Assembly: GCF_045679555.1 (NCBI RefSeq)
Contig: NC_092092.1
Span: 22,186,969-22,250,968 of the forward strand
From: Salvelinus alpinus
Lineage: Eukaryota > Chordata > Actinopteri > Salmoniformes > Salmonidae
Direction of reading: 5' to 3'
Length of the DNA stretch: 64,000 nucleotides
The notes under the pieces were generated by a model that made no database searches, was not told where the DNA came from, and saw nothing but the letters and a program-made list of their open reading frames with translations. Below are positions 57,630 through 64,000 of this stretch, in pieces; the first letter of the stretch is position 1; every line of letters begins with the position of its first letter. The translations under genes and the position numbers were made by a program.

Positions 57630-59420
57630 GCTCTCAATTGTGCAGCTGTAGAACTTGGAGGATCTGAGGGCCCATGCCAAATCTTTTCAGCCTCCTGAGG
57701 GGAAAGAGGCGCTGTCATGCCCTCTTTTCAACTGTGTGGGTGTGTGTGGACCATGTTAATTACTTAGTGATGTGGACCCCAAGGAACTTGAATCTCTCGA
57801 ACCGCTCCACTACCGCCCCATCAATGTCGATGGGGGCATGCTCGCCCCTCCGTTTCCTGTAGTCCACAATCAGCTCCTTTGTCTTGTTGACGTTGAGGGA
57901 GAGGTTGTTGTCCCTGGCACCACACTGCCACGTCTCTGACTTCCTCCATATAGGCTGCTTCATCATCGTCGGTGATCAGTCCTACCACCGCCGTGTCGTC
58001 AGCAAACTTGATGATGATGTTGGAGTTGTGCGCGGCCACGCAGTCGTGGGTGAAAAGGGAGTACAGGAGGGGACTAAGCATAAAACCTTGAGGGGCCCTC
58101 GTGATGATGGTCAGCGTGGCGGATGTGTTGTTTCCTACCCTCACAGCTTGGGGGAGGCCCATCAGGAAATCCAGGATCCAGTTGTAGAGGGAGCTATTCA
58201 GTTCCAGGGTCCTGAGCTTGGTGATGAGCTTGGAGGGGTCTATGGTATTGAAAACTGAGTTGTAGTCAACAGCATTCTTACATAGGTATTCCATTTGTCC
58301 AGGTGGGTGAGGGTAGTGTGGAGTGCAATAGAGATTGCGTAATCTGTGGATCTGTTGGGGCGATATGTGAATTGGAGTGTGTCCAAGGTGTCTGGGATGA
58401 TGGTGTTGATGTGAGCCATGACCAGCCTTTCAAAGCATTTCATGGCTATAGATGTGAGTGCTACGGGGCGATAGTCATTTAGGCAGGTTACCTTGGCGTT
58501 CTTAGGCACAGGGACTATGGTGGTCTGCTTAAAACAAGTTGGCATTACAAACCGGGTCAGGGATAGGTTGAAAATGTCAGTGAAGACGCTCTTAGCTCTT
58601 AGTACCTGTCCTGGTATTCCATCTGGCCCTGCAGCCCTGCAAATGTTGACCTGTTTAAAGGTCTTACTCACATTGGCTACGGAAAGCGAGATCACACAGT
58701 CGTCTGGAACAGCTGGTGCTCTCATGCATGGCTCAGTGTTGCTCGCCTCGAAGCAAGTATAGAAGGCATTTAGCTCTATTTAGGTCTCCCTTTGTAATCT
58801 GTGATAGTTTGCAAGCCCTGCCACATCCGTCCCGTAGTAGTATTTGATCTTAGTCCTGTATTGACACTTTGCCTGTTTGATGGCTGGTCGGAGGTCATAG
58901 CGGGATTTCTTAAAAGCGTCTGGATTAGTGTCTTGCTCCTTAAAAGCGGCAGCTCTACCCTTTAGCTCAATGCAGATGTTGCCTGTAATCCATGGCTTCT
59001 GGTTGTGGTATGAATGTACGGTCACTGTGGGGACAACGTTGTCGATGCACTTGTTAATGAAGCCGGTGACTGATGTGGTAAACTCCTCAATGTTATTGGA
59101 TTAATCTGTTTGAGTTTTTGCTTGTAACCAGTTGTTGTTAACAAAGGGACACACCCTTCCCCCCTTTGTCTAACCCGAGTCTGCAAGCCGGTTTTGACGA
59201 TGCATAGAAAAACCAGTGAGATGTATATCTATGTCCTCGTTCAGCCACGACTCTGAGAAACATAGAATATTACAGTTTTTCAGATCTCGTTGATAGGATA
59301 GTCTCGAATGGAGCTCATCCAATTTGTTCTCCAGTGATTGCACGTTCGCCAATAGATCAGAGGGCAATGGCGGTCTATTTGCTCGCCTACATAATCTTGT
59401 CAGGGTACCGGTTCACTTGC
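57630..59420 (-). mobile_element. LINE of the 2128-3640 family, endonuclease start to RT thumb
   Basis: Minus-strand pieces, 5' to 3': CNILCFSESWLNEDIDIHLT (endonuclease, 59367-59170), KPWITGNICIELKGRAAAFK (59025-58780) and [16 protein letters not shown] with [20 protein letters not shown] (58725-58240). Then come [19 protein letters not shown] and KFADDTAVVGLI (58294-57821) and [20 protein letters not shown] (57966-57760). Most of the endonuclease is deleted near 59100-59165. The 3' part is missing below 57630, unlike the copy at 2.1 kb. Confidence 0.83.
57821..58725 (-). pseudogene. LINE reverse transcriptase remnant with FADD motif
   Basis: Fingers and palm motifs ([33 protein letters not shown]) are all visible, but across two frames joined near 58260-58290. 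It closely matches the RT at 3618-3001. Confidence 0.8.
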
Positions 59421-60556
59421 CTCTCTTTCACTGCAAGGACCACACCCTTTTAGTATGTCAATCATTTAAGGATTCTATTGATCATGTGGTGTGTAAATAA
59501 AAAGTGTTATTGGTGTTACTCAATTTAAATGAAATTATTAATCATATCATAAATGATTTCTAAAGGTTAATGACCATTGATTTGAGCATCTGTTGACTTC
59601 ATTGAAGAAAATCCAAAATGACCTACATTTTGTCATTGGTGTTACCATCATTGGTGTTACTAGGCCTACTCAATTGGGTGGCACAATGTTATCATAATGG
59701 TAAAAAAATATTTAGTCATTAAGCTATCATATTAGCTGATAAAATGGGAAGATGTTTGTTGTCTGTATTATGGTACATCTAGAAAGTACATTTTTTCCAA
59801 AACGCCATGACCAAATGACACCGCAATTCAAGAACGGCCCTCTTCTTTTAGCTTACAATGACGAATAGAACTACGTAACAAAATCCTAACATAACTTTTG
59901 TGAGAATATATAAAAGACATTGCCTTTTGGCATCTATGTCATGTAAACAAAGTGCAACAACGAAACAAATGAATCAAGACCTTATAAGGAACATTGACAA
60001 GTCACTATGTCATGTGCAGTAAAAGGTATACATTTTGGAATAAATCAATAATTGATTTATCATCGTGCACTATTTATTAATTTATCATCATTAACAAAAT
60101 GTATGTTGAATATTTGACTGCAATAGCGAGTGTCGCTCATTATCACTGATGTTCTGCCTGTACTTTGACTATCAGAGAGAAGTGCAGTCCAAACATGGAA
60201 CCCACAGTGACCCCAAGAGGAAGGAATGCAGAAGGCTCTAGTATAATAACTGTAGATAGAGACAGGCCTTTTCTCACTGAGCTCTCGCTCTTTCTTTTCC
60301 TGAAATGAAAAATAGCAGAGAAATGAATTTGCCAATATGTCAATATCCAACCTTATATTAAAGACACCTATAGGAAGGTAATAAATGCTTTATTACCAAT
60401 AATAGTTGCAAAGAAATGCAATGCATTTGTGAAATGTTTAATATTCACATACATCATGTTGCTCAAAATTAAACTGGTGCCAATTCTAAGCATTTTCATC
60501 CTATATATTTTTAGGTGTGAAAAGGACGTTTCCCAAAGTCCTTCACTGCTAAATGA
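59421..60556. other. Unannotated AT-rich sequence
   Basis: TTGGTGTTAC occurs three times (about 59509, 59637 and 59651). Nothing else recognised. Confidence 0.4.
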
Positions 60557-60608
60557 AAAGTAATCTTTGAATGGGCAACAGAGTTATCCTTTCACATCTT
60601 TGACATAG

Positions 60609-60796
60609 GTTTTGAACAGGGAATTGCAGAAAGTATTACACCCGTATCAAACATCTCTGTTTTTGGCACAACACTGTTCCAGCCAGCATCTGTTGACGCA
60701 AAAAGAATGTTGGGATCAAAAGGAGTTGTAAAGTTAAAAGGTTTATGTAAATCACATGGGATTGTAAAAGATGGAGGAGCACACAACTGGCTTCAG
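60609..60796 (+). CDS. Unidentified exon-like open segment
   Basis: The plus frame is open from 60557 to 60848 without a leading ATG. A good acceptor, TCCTTTCACATCTTTGACATAG, precedes 60609, and a weak donor (CTTCAG then GTTTAC) follows 60796. The segment would read FEQGIAESITPVSNISVFGT, TLFQPASVDAKRMLGSKGVV, KLKGLCKSHGIVKDGGAHNW, LQ. I do not recognise the family. The opposite strand is also open over 60592-60786 (APPSFTIPCDLHKPFNFTTP), so strand and reality are both uncertain. It could be an exon, a decayed retrocopy or chance. Confidence 0.25.
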
Positions 60797-60848
60797 GTTT
60801 ACACTACAGACAGTTATTTTGAGAGCATCTGGTTTGTACTGTACCTCT

Positions 60849-62024
60849 ATTAATGATACACATTTCAGTTGTGAAAAAGTGAAACCGAAGTATCCATACA
60901 GATCATTCATGTCAAGCCATCCACAAATAGAGTATTTATCAAAAGAAAGAGCATGTTTTTTTTAAACATTGTTCAAATATGGAATAACTTTTAAAAATTG
61001 GTATTTTCTCTATCTGCTTGTTGTCTAAAATCTTTAGAAGATACATAAGTAGTTATTAAAATAGGGTACATATTGACATATCATCACATAATTTTATGTG
61101 ATAATTACTCAGAACTTTCCTATAATAATACCAAAACTCAGAATTGTGTATGTTCCAGAGAGAACAACGACTAGATTGTAATCTGTTACAAACAATGCTG
61201 GTAACATTCACTAATGGGTCACATAATGAGGTCATTACTTGCATTTAAAGATGTGATTTAGTTTTGATTCAACACTGTGAATACATTGGGCTACATGTAG
61301 TAGTAGGACTGTGTGGTTGGTTTTGAACTGTATTAGTAACGCCAATTAGTTTACTGGGACGAATTTAGGAATTTAAATGTCCAGACTGGATTTCCACTAC
61401 AGCCTCAACACAAACAACCTGCTATTTGTATTTTTAAACATATGGAACATACATAATACATGTCATCACACCACTTTGAACATTCATGAAATACCTGTCA
61501 ATACATAAACTTTTTGGGCACTACATCTTTATTGGATGTGATTGTAGTCCCAAGCTGATTCTCTTGTGCCCCAGATTTACGGTCCTGCATGGGTGATTAC
61601 TGCTCTGGCACTCAGGGCAACTTTTCACGTTGCTTACAAAACTGGATGCACTAATTAAAAGGCTAGAAATAGACTGAAGTTTGAACCTCGTTAATAATAC
61701 ACTATATAATGTTTTATAACGTGTTTATTACCTATAATATTTTCACCAAGTCTCAGAATATAGCCTACGGCTCACATCAAAGGAGACACGCATCTTAAAC
61801 ATAGTGTTGCCCCTCTCTTAATGAAGTTATAGGGTTATAGGCTACAAGATAACATACAATATAGCCTACTACAAATAAAAATACAAAGTAGCCTATTCGT
61901 TTTTAAATACTTTAGGCTAAATATTGACGTGAGAGTGGACGTATTCGACATAAAATCAAGACATGGTTATATGTCCCTGAGACACACTATCACTGTCGAA
62001 TGAAACTGATGATGGTTTATTATT
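60849..62024. other. Unannotated AT-rich sequence
   Basis: Nothing recognised. Confidence 0.4.
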
Positions 62025-62032
62025 GCCTAAAT

Positions 62033-62374
62033 CAAGGGTTCTCAAAGTGATCTCATATAAATATATATTTTTTAAAATCTTGACATTACATTTTTTTTAT
62101 GAATATAACAACATATTAAACGAATTTCCGAATTTCCCAGGGTCCGAGACCTGGGAAATCATACTTATTTCTATGTGACAAATAAAATTTGATTTGATGA
62201 TTTGATTTGGTTCGTCCGGTGGCACCGGCCATGCACTGCCGAAGTCGATATATAATTTATTGTATACATTTTTTTCTTATCTCACTCGAGTTGTGTTCTG
62301 ATTATGAGGGGGTCCCTGATGAATTTGCTATGACAAATGGGTCCCAGGCCCCAAAATTTGTGTGAGAACCCCTG
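62033..62374. mobile_element. hAT MITE with perfect 8-bp target duplication
   Basis: Starts CAAGGGTTCTCAAAGTG and ends TGTGAGAACCCCTG. The flanks are an exact duplication GCCTAAAT (62025-62032 and 62375-62382). A hairpin TTTCCCAGG...CCTGGGAAA lies at about 62126-62151. A LINE-tail-like segment lies inside at 62160-62210. Confidence 0.87.
62160..62212 (+). mobile_element. Short LINE 3'-tail fragment inside the MITE
   Basis: TGTGACAAATAAAATTTGAT followed by TTGATGATTTGATTTGG is the same tail as at 2128 and 55925, here on the plus strand. Confidence 0.6.
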
Positions 62375-62382
62375 GCCTAAAT

Positions 62383-62699
62383 TATAGGACTATATAGCCT
62401 AGGACTACTAGGGCAGGCTACCATATTCATCATGACGTTATGTATGCATTGACTAACTAAGTTACTATTCTTGCAAAACCTATAGACTACACCATGGCGA
62501 TAGAAACATTACTATAGTCTGAAATAATAGCCTAGAAAGAAAATCACTTTATTCAAATAAATTAATGAACAATTGATTGTGATACCTTGATTTACTTTGC
62601 ATGTTTCCACAACGCTGTCATTATACGCGTCAACTGCCTTATATTCGCAGACCTTGTCGTTGCAGTGCTAATTGTGTTACCGGTGACAAAAGTTTTTCT
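62383..62699. other. Sequence upstream of the right-end promoter block
   Basis: AT-rich, no element recognised. CpG content rises from about 62620. Confidence 0.4.
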
Positions 62700-63169
62700 T
62701 TCAAGAATATGAATAACGTAATGCACCTGTTCCACGCTCCACTAGTCGAAGCCTGACTACAGTACCCACGACACCTTGCGCCCACTCTGTGCTCTGCGCC
62801 AGTCTGTTCAGGGAACCAGTTCGCTTAGCCTTTTTTCTGCCTTCTCACTGTTGCCTGGTGCCAACCTACGCCGAGAAGATATCCCTCCCTCTTCCCCCTT
62901 CAGCGGCTGCTTCCAATTTGCTTTCATTTTTCTTATCACGAGCACGATTGGCTTTTGTGCTGCCAGTCAGACGCCTCTACCGTAGCTGGAGTTGAGTAGC
63001 AACAGCTCGGAAACATCTGGCTGCCGCAGCCCTTCTATCTCCGCTCGCTCGCTCCGTCTTTCCTGCCACTGCAGGTTGTTATGGAAATTTGTTGAAAGTC
63101 AATCTAGTTATTTTTCAACCCCAAGAGGATTTGACGAAGGAAGCAGGAAGACATTGGAGCTTGTTGTCT
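62700..63169 (+). promoter_or_regulatory. Probable promoter and 5' non-coding exon of a plus-strand gene
   Basis: CpG-containing, GC-richer DNA with TCTCCGCTCGCTCGCTCCGT and CAGTCAGACGCCTCTACCG contrasts with the AT-rich flanks. TTGTTGTCT at the 3' end is followed by GTAAGTGCC, a near-perfect donor (GT at 63170-63171). No convincing start codon frame continues to the donor, so the exon looks untranslated. In other vertebrates the gene facing the 5' end of AKT3 is ZBTB18; the match here is inference from synteny, not sequence. Confidence 0.5.
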
Positions 63170-64000
63170 GTAAGTGCCTTTAATACCAGAGTCCGATTAA
63201 GGGTGATGAAAGGGGGTTAAAGAATGGAAGGGGAAAAAGTAACAATCCTTTGTAGCGTGTGTTGCGTTCATATAATAGTTGCTATATTAGCTCCTTCGAG
63301 ACCCTGTAGTGCCATGGTCTGCATAGCATCGGGGCCTGCTACTGAACTGCAATACTACTGATCGAACGTTTACTTTCTGCCACCATGGCTAGCTAGCTTG
63401 ATTGCTTGGGTCAGTGTGTGTGTGTGCGCGCGCGAGATATTGTAGTCTTGCGAATGTTCTGTTGTGTTGCTGGCGACGGTCTTACATTCTGTAACCAGCA
63501 GCACAGATACATGTTGGTAGCCAGCCTATAGTCACCCTCGAGGAGTAAGTTGTCTACAGAGCTTGACAGATACATTGATCAGATAGTTGCTCGTATCGAG
63601 AGTAACGTGTCATGTCCGGTTTCATGAAGTTTATAGAAGTAATGGCTAATTTATGACAGTTGTTTCTTGGCTTTGGATATTTTTTTGTAGACTGTCTGTA
63701 AGCTATTACGATAAAAGGCAATGGGAAAATAGCCTAATGAAAATGCTAGGCTGAAATTAATGATGTATTATTGGATAGTCTAGACTAGAGTGATGTGTGT
63801 TGCAAGTTGTAATATTAATGTTGCAACATTGTTACCAACATTCACTAAGGCTATTTAATGATACATTCTACCATTTTCTGTGAAAGGAATATGTTCTGTG
63901 AAAAGTTATCGTACCGGAATCAGTAATATTGTAGCCTAATTATTTAGTTGCAACTCTAATTTTACAATTTTGCATGCAGAGTCGTTGAAACTTTGAAGGT
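63170..64000. other. Probable first intron of the plus-strand gene
   Basis: Follows the donor. A GTGTGTGTGTGCGCGCGCG run lies at 63414-63433. No further exon seen before the window ends. Confidence 0.4.

Overview
This window looks like vertebrate, almost certainly salmonid (trout/salmon/charr type), genomic DNA. There are no bacterial-style gene arrays. The DNA is AT-leaning and full of decayed transposons, salmonid-type LINEs and tRNA-derived SINEs, Tc1/mariner copies, hAT elements and CA/CT microsatellites. Real gene content is sparse and short.

The one gene I can name is akt3, on the minus strand. A 46-nt coding exon (8588-8633) begins MSDVTIVKEGWVQKR, the N-terminus of AKT3, and ends with a perfect GTAAGT donor. 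Its exon continues as a GA-rich 5' leader to a strong splice acceptor at 8867-8868. About 18 kb further upstream, a GC/CpG-richer block (26.4-27.15 kb) has a minus-strand donor at 26871, a palindromic CRE and a CGCG-type element. I read it as the non-coding first exon and promoter. The 1-8587 stretch would be the next, large intron; no further akt3 exon was seen there. At the other end (62.7-63.17 kb) a second promoter-like, CpG-containing block ends in a plus-strand GTAAGT donor. It is probably the 5' exon of a neighbouring plus-strand gene, and vertebrate synteny would suggest zbtb18, but that is inference only.

The rest, in order. 0-4 kb: a 26-bp minisatellite, a degenerate hammerhead-ribozyme motif, a hAT MITE and a 5'-truncated LINE. 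4-8.5 kb: CA and CAGC-rich repeats and a tRNA-derived SINE. 11-13.5 kb: a decayed hAT with a BED-finger transposase. 14.8-16.4 kb: a second LINE family. 17.0-17.6 kb: a 13-bp minisatellite of about 46 units. 18.7-24.4 kb: several nested elements, including a palindromised Tc1 inside a hAT inside a third element. 28.5 and 33.2 kb: two fold-back elements. 34.3-39.6 kb: a Tc1 split by a LINE that is itself split. 40.3-45.5 kb: one LINE split by another LINE carrying a SINE. 45.8-46.5 kb: an inverted-terminal element with an internal triplication. 49.3-50.45 kb: a deleted Tc1. 57.0-57.3 kb: a 22-bp minisatellite. 57.6-59.4 kb: a LINE of the same family as the one at 2-3.6 kb. 60.6 kb: an unidentified open exon-like segment. 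62.0-62.4 kb: a hAT MITE.

No working transposase or reverse transcriptase is present: every copy seen is broken by frameshift, stop, truncation, catalytic substitution or insertion. The transposon layers give a relative insertion history, and apart from akt3 and the candidate neighbouring exon nothing here forms a pathway. Element boundaries without stated target duplications are estimates by eye.
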